Positions 49,986 to 61,362 of a DNA stretch of 64,000 bases are shown in pieces. Position 1 is the first letter of the stretch. Every line of letters starts with the position of its first letter. Source of the DNA: Sphingobacteriaceae bacterium (lineage in GTDB: Bacteria > Bacteroidota > Bacteroidia > B-17B0 > Aurantibacillaceae); NCBI GenBank assembly GCA_016709575.1, contig JADJMM010000002.1, forward strand, positions 372,001 to 436,000, written 5' to 3'. A program made the position numbers and the translations under genes. The notes below the pieces were generated by a model. The model did not search any database and was not told where the DNA came from. It worked only from the letters and a program-made list of their open reading frames with translations.

Positions 49986-49997
49986 TTTTAAACCATA

Positions 49998-51081
49998 TTG
50001 AGATTAAAAATTTACATACTCCTGTTTCTTTGTTGTGCTACAAATGCGTTTTCGCAATTCAAGCAGGATACATCAAAAAATTTAAATTACTTAGTTCTTC
50101 CTGCCGTTTTCCGTACTCCGGAAACCGGATGGGGATATGGCGGTTCTGCATCCATCACTTTTAAAACTTCACATCGCAAAGATTCTTTAACCAGAACCTC
50201 CTCTATAAATACCGCCATTATTTTTACAGAGCGTGGACAAAATTTTCAGTTCATTGATGGCAACATTTTCTTTCCACAAGAAAAATTCATTTTCTATTTT
50301 GATGCAGGCCATTCTTTTTTCCCTGAATATTTTTGGGGAATAGGTTCTAAAACAAAAGACGAATGGCAAGAACGATACGAATCCGAACAATTTGGCGTTA
50401 CCCTTCATTTAAAAAAACAATTATTTGAAAAGTTTTTTCTTGGTGTTTTGTACGACTATCAAAATGTGTTTAATATAAACTATATTAACGGGGGCGTATT
50501 TGATTCAACGGTTGTTCTTGGGAGAAAAGCCTATCAGAATTCCGGTGGAGGATTAAGTTTAAGTTACGATTCACGCAACAAAGCGTTCTGGCCCACGAAA
50601 GGATTTTTTGCCAACTTAATGGTAACGAGATACAATGAAGGAATAGGTTCAGATTTTGATTTTACAAAACTAACACTTGATGTTCGCTATTTTCAGAAAT
50701 TATTTTTAGAGCATATTTTGGCTGTACAATTCTACAACTATTCTACTTTTGGAACAGTGCCAATGAAAACTTTAGCAAGATTTGGTGGCGTTGATAATAT
50801 GCGTGGTTTTTATCAAGGACGGTTCAGAGATAATAACATGAGTAGTCTCATTGCTGAATACCGAGCTCCTATATATTGGAGAATTAGTTTAGTAGCATTC
50901 GGAGGAATAGGAAATGTGTACAACGAAAATAAAATATTTTAAAAACGAATTGCTTTATAGCTTTGGTGCCGGGCTCCGCTTAAGAATGTTGAAAAAAGAT
51001 AATCTGAATGTGAGAATAGATTACGGCTACTATAATAAATACAATAGCGGTCTTTATTTTACTTTGGGAGAATGTTTTTGA
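49998..51081 (+). CDS. BamA/TamA-like (surface antigen D15) outer-membrane beta-barrel protein (frameshifted end)
   Basis: A TTG start gives a signal peptide (MRLKIYILLFLCCATNAFSQ). Repeated beta-strands with alternating residues follow (GWGYGGSASITFK, GGGLSLSYDSRNKAFWPTKG, RFGGVDNMRGFYQGRFRD), the last close to the RGF motif of the Omp85 barrel. One T is missing near 50940. The repaired end LYSFGAGLRLRML to FTLGECF stops at 51081. No POTRA domains are present, so this is a short barrel-only member. The function may be lipid or protein insertion, but the substrate is unknown. Confidence 0.75.
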
Positions 51082-51094
51082 TTTCTGTAATTGG

Positions 51095-51166
51095 CTTCGA
51101 CAAGCTCAGCCACCCTATCTTTTACCCGAAATTCTTTTAATGATGGCGGCTCTGAGCTTGTCGAAG
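51095..51166. repeat. Inverted repeat between convergent genes
   Basis: CTTCGACAAGCTCAG (51095-51109) and its perfect reverse complement CTGAGCTTGTCGAAG (51152-51166) frame 42 bases. It lies between two convergent stop codons (51081 and 51179). It is a common interspersed palindromic type in Bacteroidota and may help end transcription from both sides. Confidence 0.85.
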
Positions 51167-51178
51167 TCACCGCAAAAC

Positions 51179-52878
51179 TTACTTCCCTTTATAAACCATC
51201 TTCATCATCTTCTCATCGCGACGGTAAATATCGATGTACATATGTAGACCGGTTGAGTCGTCGGCCCGCGTTGTAAAATATTTCACGTACATCGCAAAAG
51301 GTTTCTTCATATTAATCTGTCGCTGAATTGGAGTTGCAAAATAACTCATCAGCGTATCGTAAGGTAATTTTAAAGTGTCATCACGAATTAAAAACTTCGC
51401 AGCTTCAACAAATTTTTCTAAACGAATACAACCATGACTTTGATAGCGATAAAATGTTTTAAAATATTTGCGACTATTCGTATCATGCATATAGATTCCG
51501 AATTTATTATGGAAATTGAATTTACAAATCCCTAAACTATTATCACCACCAATGCGTTGACGGAATTTAAACGGCAAATAATCTTTAGTGTATCTTTTCC
51601 AATTGAGTTTAGAAATATCCAAAACATTTCCTTTATAATCGACAACCTCAAAACCCTTTCTTCTTAAATAACTGGTATCATGTTTAACGGCCGGTAAAAT
51701 TTCTTTCCAGGCAATACTGTATGGTACGTTCCAGTAAGGATACACTAACATATAATTAATTTTACTTTTTACTGAGTGTGGTGATGGTGTTTCCAGGTTT
51801 TCCGACTACAACTTTCGAGAATAAAACAAGTGTATCTTCCTTTTCTTTCTTGTCATATTCCCACACATGTAAATCTGCGCTTGGAATGTTTACCCAAAAA
51901 TATCTTTTCGGAAATTCACGTGGTTCCCAACGCCAACGCTCCAAAGCCATTTCCATTTGGCGGATTACTTTCTCTTTATTGTAACCTAAAGCTTGCTTTG
52001 TGTATTTCCCCAATTTTCCATCAGGATCTAAATTAAATGTCTTCTGGAATTTTTTAATCGCCTTTGCCAACTTCACACTATCATTCCCACTTACTGTACT
52101 GTCGTACTCACCGGTAATCATTAATCGCTGTTTCACCTGACTGTACATTAAAGCTGTATCTTTTACATTGATGAATGAAACAGAATCCCAAATTAATTTT
52201 TCGTGTTCCAAAATATATTTTTTCAACTCCACTTTCAGAAACTTGTAGCCCTCGTGAACCGGCTCTAACGAATCAAATGCGGCACGGATATTTCCGCTTA
52301 CTAAACCATTATGAATTATGTCCACCCAATTTGTGTCGAGTTTTTTTGGATTCCACTCTAATAATAAACTATCAGGATAAAAACGACCTTTGTTTAAGTG
52401 TGCTCCAAATTTGTAAAGTCCGTCAAATAATAATACTTCACTTTCAGCAATAGCAAAAACATCAAACAAACTATCCTTTGTGTTAAAGAATTTTTCCTGA
52501 AGTGTTTTTAATTTAGAATAGTGATAATCCTCCGGAATTAATCCGTAATAACGTGCATCTTTAAAAATAGTAAGTAAAAGTATCTGCTAATGGTTTTAAT
52601 TTTCCTTTATTGGTGAAATACGGAGATTCGTTTTCGAAATTTGGTTTGAAGAATTCAAGTGTTCTTATAGTGTCTTCAAATAAAACTAAAGTGGTGTAAT
52701 TAATTCTCTTCGCTAATAAACTTTCAATTTCTTTTTTTACTGAAGCATCTACATCCTGAGGGGCTCTTACCTTCACAACTTTCTGTTCAACCTTTTCTTT
52801 GTCGTGATTACACGCTACAAGTAAAACGAAAATTAAACTAAAAAGAAATTTAAATAAATAAGCCGGCTGCTTTTGCAT
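51179..52878 (-). CDS. L,D-transpeptidase lipoprotein with peptidoglycan-binding domain (frameshifted twice)
   Basis: ATG at 52878 opens a lipoprotein signal (FLFSLIFVLLVACNHDKE, lipobox Cys). Three frames (52878-52561, 52469-51762, 51751-51179) join after single indels near 52568 and 51765. A peptidoglycan-binding fold is visible in KAIKKFQKTFNLDPDGKLGKYT. The YkuD catalytic motif is SHGCIRLEK, with the active Cys near 51430. The total is about 565 residues, the YcbB/LdtD class. It crosslinks peptidoglycan in the periplasm. Confidence 0.85.
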
Positions 52879-52929
52879 CTAGTGAATTAAAGAACAAACT
52901 TACTAAATTTAGCAATGGCCTTAAAATAA

Positions 52930-52959
52930 AAAAGCGTGTAGTTTAATCTACACGCTTTT
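52930..52959 (-). terminator. Bidirectional terminator after the RND operon
   Basis: A perfect 12-base stem, AAAAGCGTGTAG (52930-52941) with CTACACGCTTTT (52948-52959), has a six-base loop. It has A-run and T-run flanks, so it can work in both directions. It lies 16 bases past the pump gene stop. Confidence 0.85.
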
Positions 52960-52974
52960 AGAAGAATTAACTTA

Positions 52975-55900
52975 TTAATAGTCTAAATTACCGTAATCTA
53001 ACTTTTTACGGGTAATCCATAGAATAAAGCGGCATGCAGCTATAAAGAACGGAACATACATTAATACTTTTGGTAAATCGTAATGTGCTAAAATTATTTC
53101 TGCTTTACGCTTCAAACGCTCTGCTATTAAATACATAGCCGGTACTAATAATAAGGTTAAGAATGTTGCAAAACTCAAACCAAAAATCATAGTCCAGCTT
53201 AAAGGACCCCAAAACACAACGTTATCTCCTCCAAAGTGAATATTAGGAGAGAAACTAGACAACAAACCTTCGAAATCGATATTTAAACCAACTGCTAAAG
53301 GAATTAAACCTAAAATTGCAGCAAAGGCAGTTAAGATTACAGGGGTCATACGTGTACGTCCTGCATCCACAGTTGCATCCCATAAACTCGCACCTTTAGC
53401 TCGCGCTTCTTCAGCAAACTCGACGAGGAGAATTCCATTCCGAACCACAATACCGGCGAGGGCGACTATTCCAATTCCTGTCATAACAATACTCATGTCC
53501 ATTTTAAAGATAGCAGTACCTAATAACACACCAATTACACTCAATAAAATTTCAGATAAAATAATAATTGATTTACCAATGGAATTGAATTGAAGTACTA
53601 AAACAAATAAAATTATTCCAATTGCAGTTCTTAATGCACCGCCTAAGAACGCGCCCGTTTCAGCTTGTTCTTCTTGTTGTCCGGTAAACTTAACTTCAAC
53701 AGCACCGGTTGAACGGAACCCTTTTGCAGCTTCCTGAACTTGTGCTACAACATTATTTGGATTAAATCCTTCTAATACATCCGACGCTAAAGTGATAACA
53801 CGTTTGTTTTGTTTACGTTTAATTCCACCATAGGTGTTTTCGTAACGGATATCACAAAATGCAGATAAAGGAACAGAGCGTAACATACCACCCATATTCA
53901 TATCACGGAAAGTGATTTTCAAGTTCTTTAATTGTTCGATATTTGTACGTTGCTCGTATTTGTAACGCAATTGAATTGGGTATTCATCATTCGCATCACG
54001 GAATTTACTTGGGTTATCAATACCAAAAACAGCTTTACGGATTTCCATTGCTAATTGTGCAGATGAAATACCTTCACGGTTCGCGCGTTCACGGTCGATA
54101 TCAAAAACAATTTCAGGTTTATTATCTACGAAATCTGTTTTTAAATCTGCAACACCCGGAACACCTGCTTCTTCGATGTAACGCTTCAGTGCTTTTGCAT
54201 TTGAAACTAACTCTTCAAACTTATCCCCTTTAATTTCAATATTAATTGGTTTTGAAACAGGTGGGCCAGCTTGTTCTTTATTACAAGTAATATCTGCACC
54301 AGCAATATTCCATTTTAAAGCTTGCAACTCTTTTAAGTAAGCCATTGTACTTTTTCCATGACGTTCAGAAAACTCCACAAAGTTGATGGCAATTTTTCCG
54401 CGGTTAGCATAAGAGCTTTGATCTTCGTCCTGAGGATCTGTTACGCCAATAGTAACGTTTGTGATGATAGAAGAAACGATATCATTGTTTTCACCAATAA
54501 CAGCGTTTACTTTTTTCTCAACCACTTTCATTACCTCATTTGTTTTTGCAGGATCAGCTCCTTCAGGTAATTTCACATAAACGAAAATATTATTTGGATC
54601 TCCGGAAGGGAAGAACACAACGTTTGGTGAGCGAACGTTCATCAACACAATTGATAATACAAATAAACCTAAAGTCATTAATAATAATTGCCAAGGACGT
54701 TTTAATCCCCAAACTAACAAATTAGTGTAACCACGTTGAAATGCAGGCCAGGCTTTTTCTTGAAAATTCTCGATTACTTTATACAAGAATAAACGATGAA
54801 CGATCATAAACAGAGCGAAGAACCACATTAAATTACCAAGCGCGAAATTACCTTGGGAATAAAACACTACTGCCACTAAACCATATACTAATAAACGTAA
54901 CCAAGCTTTACGATTAATGCGTCCGTAATTCTTTTTCTCTTCATCATGGGATTTCATAAAATCAACCGCAAACACAGGATTAATAATATATGCTACAAAT
55001 AACGATGCGAGTAAAGTAATGATGAGCGTGACCGGCAAGAAGAACATGAACTTACCAATTACACCACTCCAAAATGCTAAAGGAATAAAAGGTGCTAAAG
55101 TTGTAATCGTTCCACTTAATACAGGTAAGAATACTTCGCCCGCTGCCATTTTAGCCGCAGTTTTAATATCTCGTTTTCCGTTTGCAAATAATCGGTGTGT
55201 GTTTTCAATTACCACAATCGCGTCATCCACTACAATTCCGAAAGCGAGTAAGAATGCAAATAACACAATCATGTTCATGGTAAAGCCAATACTCGGCATG
55301 AACAAGAAGGCAATGAACATAGATAAAGGAACTGATAAGGCTACGAATAAGGCATTCGTTACGCCCATGAAGAACATCAAAATTAAAGTCACCAAAATAA
55401 ATCCAATAATAATTGTATTGATTAAATCGTGTAAGGTTAATTTAGTTTTGTCGGATTGATCGGCTGTAATTTTAATGTCGATGTTTGAAGGGAATTCGTT
55501 TTTCTTTAATTCTTCAATCGTTGCTTTAATTTTATCGGAAGCATTAATTAAATTTTCACCTGCACGTTTAATAACGTTTAATGTGATTACATTTTTTCCA
55601 CCTAAACGGGCGAAACTTTCAGCTTCACGAACAGTATCTACAACATCTGCAAAATCCTTAAGATATAAACGCGCACCCGACTGAGAACCAACAACTATAT
55701 TCTTAATTTCATCAACTGTTTTAAATTCGTTTTTAATACTAATAGTACGTTTCGTTCCATCCATTGGAATTTGTCCGCCACTTATGGTAATGTTTTCCGA
55801 ACCAATAGCACGTTCCAAATCGCCCATGCCCATTTGCATGGCTTGCATTTTGTACATGTCTAAGTTGATTTGGATCTCACGGTCGGGAGCACCCACCATT

Positions 55901-56435
55901 TTTACTTCTGTAATTTCTTTTAACCCTTCAATTCTGTCTTTTAAATCATCCGCGTATTCTTTCAATTTATTTAAATCGATATCTCCGGCTATGTTGATAT
56001 ACATAATTGGAAATTCAGAAAACGCTAACTCTTTAATAAATGGTGGACGGGTTAAACCAGTTGGTAAATCAGAGCGGGCTTCATCTACTTTATCTTTTAC
56101 AGATTGACGCGCTTTATCTACATTCACTTCCGTTCCAAACTCAACCGTAATTAACGATACGTCTTGCATCGAATTACTGATTAATTTTTTTACGCCGGGA
56201 ATTGATTTTATTTTTTCTCTAGCGGTTTTGTAATAGTGTTCTCGATATTACTTGGTGAGTTACCGGGATAAACCGTACTAACGAAAAATTTCGGTACAAT
56301 AATATCCGGAAAACTTTCTTTCGGTAAATTATTATATGATGAGATACCCCAAAACGTAATAATTATCGTTAAGATGTAAACCGCAACTTTATTGTCGATG
56401 GCCCAACTACTTGGTTTAAATTGTTTAAAATCCAT
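52975..56435 (-). CDS. RND efflux pump inner-membrane transporter, AcrB/HAE1 family (frameshifted near N-terminus)
   Basis: ATG at 56435 starts a 75-residue N-terminus (first membrane helix, LPKESFPDIIVPKFFVSTVYPG). One A is missing from the run near 56217. The frame then runs 1064 residues through the porter motifs, membrane helices 2-12 and FGIVVDDAIVVIENTHR, which carries the proton-relay Asp pair. The total is about 1155 residues, longer than usual because of an extra membrane-associated stretch (about residues 430-500) in the middle. It exports drugs or lipophilic compounds. The adaptor, TolC and TetR genes lie upstream in one operon. Confidence 0.9.
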
Positions 56436-56461
56436 AATGCTAATTTCTTAATTCGAAAATC

Positions 56462-57591
56462 TTACTTCTTAACTTTAATTGCGTCGCCTTCGTTTAATCC
56501 ATCGTAACCTGATGTAATTAATAAATCTGTTTCGCTTAATCCGCTTGTAATTTCTACAGTGCCGTTATATTCTTTTCCTAAAGTCACATTACGTTTTGCT
56601 GCTTTGTTTCCGTCAGCTACCAAAACATAAGCTTGTCCTTTTAAATCTTTCTGAATATAATTTAAAGCTACCGACATTACCGGTTTCTCTGATTTGTAAT
56701 CATTAATGTTTAAAATAGCAATTTGGTTAGGGTGAAATTCTTTTTTGCCATCTAAATTAATTTCCACACCAAAGGTTCTGTTTAATGCACTAATAGCGCG
56801 TGCTGAATAACTCACTTTAGAAGTAATAGTATCATTAGAATCCGGAAACTTAATAATTACCTCATCCCCTTTATGAACTTTAGAAGCATAGCTCTCTGCT
56901 AAATCAGCTTTCACTTTTAAATTATTAAAATTGATAACACGAATAGCAGGCATTCCCGGTGCAGTTAACTGACCTAATTTAATATCCACCGCATCAACAG
57001 TTCCGTCGATTGGGGAAATAATTTTACTCATGCGTAATTGTTCTTTCAAAGTTGCCATTTTCAGTTGCTTCTTTCTGAGCCTTAATATTAAGAAACTGCA
57101 CTTCCGTACCGATTTTCTGATCCCATAAATTCTTTTGCTTTTCGTAAATTGCTTTATTAAATCAAACTCGTTTGAACTGCTGATAAACTTTGTTGAACTG
57201 CACGTGAGTCTGTTTCAGCTAACTCTTGTCCTTTACGAACTTCGTCGCCAGCCTTTACATTAATTTTAATGATAGTTCCCGGCATTTCTGCAGATAATGC
57301 AACGTTTTCGTCGGCATCCACTCTTCCCTGTACATTAATGTATGTTTTGAAAAACTGCGGTGTAATTGGAGCAGCATCTACCAATACAAATTGGTTAGCA
57401 GAATCCCCTTCTAATTTTGAAATTTGAGTTGCTAAGTTGGCGAGTTCTGTTTTTAACTCGGCTTGCTTTTGTTTTAAAGCTTCAAGATTATTTGAATCAT
57501 CACCTCCATTGCATGATGCTAAAAATAATGAAGAAACAGACACCGATAGTAATATAAACTTTTTGATGTTTGGGTATTGAATTGTGTACAT
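56462..57591 (-). CDS. RND periplasmic adaptor (HlyD/AcrA family) lipoprotein (frameshifted)
   Basis: The N-terminus 57591-57157 has a lipobox (SLFLASCNG), a short coiled coil and the lipoyl half-motif ALSAEMPGTIIKINVKAGDEVRKGQ. The second frame 57058-56462 has SPIDGTVDAVDIKLGQLTAPG and the beta-barrel. About 30 residues between them (EKQKNLWDQKIGTEVQFLNIK) are in the third frame. Indels are near 57155 and 57065. The full protein of about 370 residues bridges the AcrB-type pump and TolC. Confidence 0.87.
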
Positions 57592-57619
57592 ATTTTTATT
57601 TTTTAATATTGAATTAAAA

Positions 57620-59020
57620 TTATTTTACTAAAGTTCCCGTTGCTTTTAAATAGTCGATTTTAGAAACTAACATATCATAAACCGCATTTGTATAATTAGT
57701 TTGTGACTCTTTTAAAGATGTTTGAGCGTTAATTACTTCTAAATTAGAACCCACACCTTGTTCATATTTTTTCTGTGATATATCGTAAACATTTTGTGCC
57801 AGTTCTAAATTGCGTTTTTGAATTTGCAAAGACGATATGGCGTTATTGTAATTCAGTACAGCTGACGCTCCTTCCAACTCCATAGCTAACTGCATATTCT
57901 TTAAATTATTTTCTCCTTTTTTAAACTCTAGCTTAGCTTGTTGAATTTTATAATGTCTTTGCATTCCATCAAAAATGCTTAATGATAATGTACCACCTAA
58001 CAATGCTGTTGGATACCAAATATGCTGTTTGGTAAAAAAGTCTAAATCATTTCTTTGTCCAGAATAGTTAAAACTACTATAAGCAACTAAAGTTGGCATA
58101 TAGCCGTACTTTAATCGCTTCACGTTTATTTTATTCAATCGCTGTTGGGATTCTAATAACTGATATTCACTTCTTTTTGCAACATCTACTTTAGATAGAC
58201 TTATTTCAGAATTATCAGAAGTGATTAAAGAATCAGTCAAAACCAGGTTTTCTTGTCCAGTATAACCCATCTGAAACTTCAAAACGTTTTGGCTAAATAA
58301 AATAAATCTCTCTATTTTTTGTTTTTCAGTCAATAAATTATTGTAAGAAACTTCTAATCTGTCCACATCAATTTGTTCAACAAATCCTTGCTTATTAAAA
58401 GCTTTTGTGTCATTTAATAATTTTTCAAGTTTAGTAATATTTGCATCCAACAACTTAATTCTTTCTTTATTAACTAAAACACTATAATATGCCTTTGATA
58501 CTTGACTCACTAATTCAATTTTACTTCTGGTCACATTAATATTCATTAAACTGATGTATTCTTTCGTTGCTTTTAGTCCAACTAAATAATCCGCACTAAA
58601 AACCAATAACGATCCGGAAACTCCTGCTTGTGCTTGAAATGTTGTTCCAAAATTTGCAGCAATAGGTTCATATCCATCCGGAGACAATTTTACAGGATCG
58701 TACGGTGCGACACCTGCCTGAACTAAACCACCATACACCGCAGGTGATACGAAATTCGGCAATACGCTAGTTGGGATTTTCATGAAATTCTTCATGTCTA
58801 CACTTGCACTAATTTGCGGCAAAGCCATTCCTACAACTTCCTTTCGCTTATACTTTGCCATCAAAACATCATTTTGGGCATTCAAATAATTAGGGCTGTT
58901 TTTGTAGGCATAATCAATTGCAGCTTGCAATGAAAAATCGGCCGACTTTACCTCTTGTGCGTTTGCTGTAAATACATTTAGTAATACAACAGCACTGAAT
59001 ATTAAATTTTTTGCTCTCAT
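57620..59020 (-). CDS. tolC: TolC-family outer-membrane efflux channel
   Basis: An intact 466-residue protein with a signal peptide (MRAKNLIFSAVVLLNVFTANAQ). It contains the two repeated TolC units rich in coiled-coil helices: LQAAIDYAYKNSPNYLNAQNDV near residue 32 and YDISQKKYEQGVGSNLEVINAQTSL near the C-terminus. It forms the exit duct of the RND pump encoded downstream. It follows the TetR gene by eight bases. Confidence 0.9.
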   Translation of the reverse strand: MRAKNLIFSAVVLLNVFTANAQEVKSADFSLQAAIDYAYKNSPNYLNAQNDVLMAKYKRKEVVGMALPQISASVDMKNFMKIPTSVLPNFVSPAVYGGLVQAGVAPYDPVKLSPDGYEPIAANFGTTFQAQAGVSGSLLVFSADYLVGLKATKEYISLMNINVTRSKIELVSQVSKAYYSVLVNKERIKLLDANITKLEKLLNDTKAFNKQGFVEQIDVDRLEVSYNNLLTEKQKIERFILFSQNVLKFQMGYTGQENLVLTDSLITSDNSEISLSKVDVAKRSEYQLLESQQRLNKINVKRLKYGYMPTLVAYSSFNYSGQRNDLDFFTKQHIWYPTALLGGTLSLSIFDGMQRHYKIQQAKLEFKKGENNLKNMQLAMELEGASAVLNYNNAISSLQIQKRNLELAQNVYDISQKKYEQGVGSNLEVINAQTSLKESQTNYTNAVYDMLVSKIDYLKATGTLVK

Positions 59021-59028
59021 AGATATTA

Positions 59029-59643
59029 TTATTCTTCTTCCGTAACTTCTTTGTATTTATTAATTAGTTTGTGACCTTTTAAAGTACAGATGCCGTATAA
59101 AAAATGTTCAACTAATACTAGTTGAACATCCAGTATTTTAAATTTATCGGGCGGAAAAGAAGCAGGGTTCATCGCCCACTCTATTTGCTCCATTCTTAAA
59201 CGTGATAAAACTTTTATATCAACATCTGGTCTTACGTGCCCCTCTTTAATTCCTTTCTCCAAGGATTTCTGAACCATGTCTAAAATAAAATCCTCTTTAA
59301 ATTCTTTAAACAGTTTCCATGTTTGCGGATAATACTTTTGCATTTCGTAAAATAACTGTGGATTTATTTTGCTGAAAATCTCCTGAATGTTTTTCATCAT
59401 ACTAAATACTTCATCCACAATATTCGCTGCTCTTTCATAAGATTCAGAAAATGTGCATTCGTCTTTTTTAATATGCGCCTGCATTAGTTTATGAATAATC
59501 TCATCCTTTTCTTTATAGTATTGGTAAATCGTTTTTTTCGACATGCCAAGATGTTTTGCAATGTCATCCATCGTTACACTACGAATGCCATATTTAAAAA
59601 ACAGATCCTCGGCTCCCACCAATATTTTCTCTTCTGCTGTCAT
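59029..59643 (-). CDS. TetR/AcrR-family repressor of the efflux operon
   Basis: ATG at 59643 (MTAEEKILVGAEDLFFKYG) is preferred. A longer TTG-started form from 59703 would add 20 residues but begins too close to the -7 element at 59715. The helix-turn-helix is at about residues 12-50 (GIRSVTMDDIAKHLGMSKKTIYQYYKEKDEII). About 204 residues in all, with a ligand-binding C-terminal domain. It heads the operon tetR-tolC-hlyD-acrB and probably represses it and itself. Confidence 0.85.
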   Translation of the reverse strand: MTAEEKILVGAEDLFFKYGIRSVTMDDIAKHLGMSKKTIYQYYKEKDEIIHKLMQAHIKKDECTFSESYERAANIVDEVFSMMKNIQEIFSKINPQLFYEMQKYYPQTWKLFKEFKEDFILDMVQKSLEKGIKEGHVRPDVDIKVLSRLRMEQIEWAMNPASFPPDKFKILDVQLVLVEHFLYGICTLKGHKLINKYKEVTEEE

Positions 59644-59714
59644 TTTATCTATTGTCGTTTCCAAATCGGCAACAAAACTATGGAAACTTTTTTTGTCTTG
59701 CAAGTTTCTTAAAA

Positions 59715-59722
59715 CAAAAATA
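59715..59722 (-). promoter_or_regulatory. -7 element candidate for the efflux operon
   Basis: On the minus strand TATTTTTG matches TAnnTTTG exactly, about 70 bases ahead of the preferred tetR ATG. No clear TTTG stands 19 bases upstream. Confidence 0.35.
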
Positions 59723-59765
59723 TTTTTCGGATATTTGTACTACACCGAATTACGGCATATTGTAA

Positions 59766-60638
59766 ATGGCTGAAAATAAGAATAATAGATGGAAGATATT
59801 TACCGACCAACTTAGAAATAAGTACAGGCTGGTAATATTGAACGACGATACTTTTGCCGAAAAATTTGCATTTCGGTTGTCGCCATTAGGCCTTATTATA
59901 GCCATTAGTGCGGTTACCATTGCTATGACCACCCTGGTTATAAGTCTGGTAGCTTTTACGCCCTTACGGGAATACATTCCGGGTTATGGAAATGTAACAG
60001 AACGGAAGGAAATTTTAGAGTTAAGTGTAAAGGCAGATTCATTAGAACAAACTTTATCGGCCCGCGATTGGTACATGAAAAACTTAGTAAATGTTTTCTC
60101 CGGAAAAACAGAAGGAAAAACCGATAAACCAACAAAAGATACGAGTGGAAAATTTCAGAAAGTAAATACTAAGCCAACCGAAAACGATTTACAATTTAGA
60201 AAAGATGTAGAAAACGAACCCACTTCCATAAAGTTCGCCGGTTCTAACATTAAAAAAAATGCCCTGGCTAATTATTTATTTTTTAGTCCTATTAAAGGTT
60301 TGATTACAGAATCATTTAGCGTGAGTGAAGAGCATTATGGTGTGGATGTTGTTGCAAAGAAAGATGCCTTAATAAAATCAACTTTAGATGGTACTATTAT
60401 CTATTCAGGCTTTACACCTTCGGAAGGATACATTTTACAAATACAGCACGACAATAACTTAATCAGCATCTACAAACACAACTCGAGTGTATTAAAAAAA
60501 ATGGGTGATAAAGTAAAATCAGGAGAAGCGATTGCTATTATTGGAAATACGGGTGAGTTAAGTAAAGGTCCGCATTTACATTTTGAATTGTGGCATAACG
60601 GTTTGCCCATTAACCCTGAGGAGTTTATTGTGTTCTAA
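59766..60638 (+). CDS. M23 family metallopeptidase (LytM domain), membrane anchored
   Basis: A 290-residue protein with a cytoplasmic N-terminus, one membrane segment at about residues 42-66, a linker with a short coiled coil, and a C-terminal LytM domain. The zinc ligands are His190 and Asp194 (HYGVD) and His272, with His270 catalytic (HLHFELW). All are present, so it is probably an active peptidoglycan endopeptidase in the periplasm. It ends four bases into the convergent thioesterase gene. Confidence 0.88.
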   Translation: MAENKNNRWKIFTDQLRNKYRLVILNDDTFAEKFAFRLSPLGLIIAISAVTIAMTTLVISLVAFTPLREYIPGYGNVTERKEILELSVKADSLEQTLSARDWYMKNLVNVFSGKTEGKTDKPTKDTSGKFQKVNTKPTENDLQFRKDVENEPTSIKFAGSNIKKNALANYLFFSPIKGLITESFSVSEEHYGVDVVAKKDALIKSTLDGTIIYSGFTPSEGYILQIQHDNNLISIYKHNSSVLKKMGDKVKSGEAIAIIGNTGELSKGPHLHFELWHNGLPINPEEFIVF

Positions 60639-61054
60639 AGCAATTTGTGCTTCTTCTTCCACTCCTCGAAAAAGGGAGGATTCACGATAAATAATTCCTG
60701 TTTGGCAGGATGCATAAACACCTGAATAGTTTTTCCTTCGCAAACTAAATGTTTATGATTAGCACTATAAATCTTGTATTCGAAAATTAATTTGGCGGCA
60801 GGTGTATTAATAAATGTAGTTTCAATAATTGCTGAATCACCATATTCTAATGGCCTTTTATATTGTGTTTGCACATCCACAATTGGTACCGCAAAACCAT
60901 CCGCATTATAAATATCTAAATATGAAAGATTGCATTCTCTTCCAAACGCTTCTCTTCCATCTTCGAAATACTTAATGTAATGTCCGTGCCACACTACTCT
61001 TAATGAATCTACTTCACTGAAACGAACTGGAACTTCGGTGGTATTTTTAAGCAT
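60635..61054 (-). CDS. Acyl-CoA thioesterase, 4HBT hotdog fold
   Basis: A 139-residue hotdog protein. The EVDSLRVVWHGHYIKYFEDGREAF segment (about residues 14-37) is the 4HBT/YbgC active region, in which the usual Asp is in VDSLRVVWHG. It hydrolyses short or branched acyl-CoA thioesters. It is the last gene of a plsC-gatC-thioesterase run, nine bases after gatC. Confidence 0.82.
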   Translation of the reverse strand: MLKNTTEVPVRFSEVDSLRVVWHGHYIKYFEDGREAFGRECNLSYLDIYNADGFAVPIVDVQTQYKRPLEYGDSAIIETTFINTPAAKLIFEYKIYSANHKHLVCEGKTIQVFMHPAKQELFIVNPPFFEEWKKKHKLL

Positions 61055-61062
61055 GAGAGAAA

Positions 61063-61362
61063 TTATGGCTGGTCGATTACCTTAGGCACTTTAAAATAAT
61101 CTGAATCTTTTTTCGGTGCATTTTTCAAAGCTTCTTGTTGAGTTACAGTTTGCTTTGCTTCATCTTCACGCAACACGCTGCGTTCTTCTGTCATATAAAT
61201 TAAAGGTTCTACATTATCTGTATTCAACTCATTTAATTTATCTACAAATGCAAGCATACGGTTCATATCGTTTAAGATTTCACCTTTTGCTTCATCGTTG
61301 AATTCCAATCTTGCTAAGTGAGCAATTTCGTCAACCGTTTTTATATCAATTTTTTGTGCCAT
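61063..61362 (-). CDS. gatC: Asp-tRNA(Asn)/Glu-tRNA(Gln) amidotransferase subunit C
   Basis: A 99-residue protein of the normal length. The opening IDIKTVDEIAHLARLEFNDEAKGEI and the FVDKLNELNTDNVEPLIYM segment are the two conserved GatC parts. It stabilises the GatA/GatB amidotransferase that makes Gln-tRNA or Asn-tRNA. The start overlaps the plsC end by 17 bases. Confidence 0.9.
   Translation of the reverse strand: MAQKIDIKTVDEIAHLARLEFNDEAKGEILNDMNRMLAFVDKLNELNTDNVEPLIYMTEERSVLREDEAKQTVTQQEALKNAPKKDSDYFKVPKVIDQP

Noticed and set aside
51095..51166. Insertion sequence remnant
   Set aside because: The 15-base inverted repeat frames only 42 bases with no coding content, so a palindromic intergenic element or terminator is simpler.
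55019..55459. 146-codon plus-strand frame opposite the RND pump
   Set aside because: It is antisense to conserved pump helices and its low-complexity composition mirrors them.
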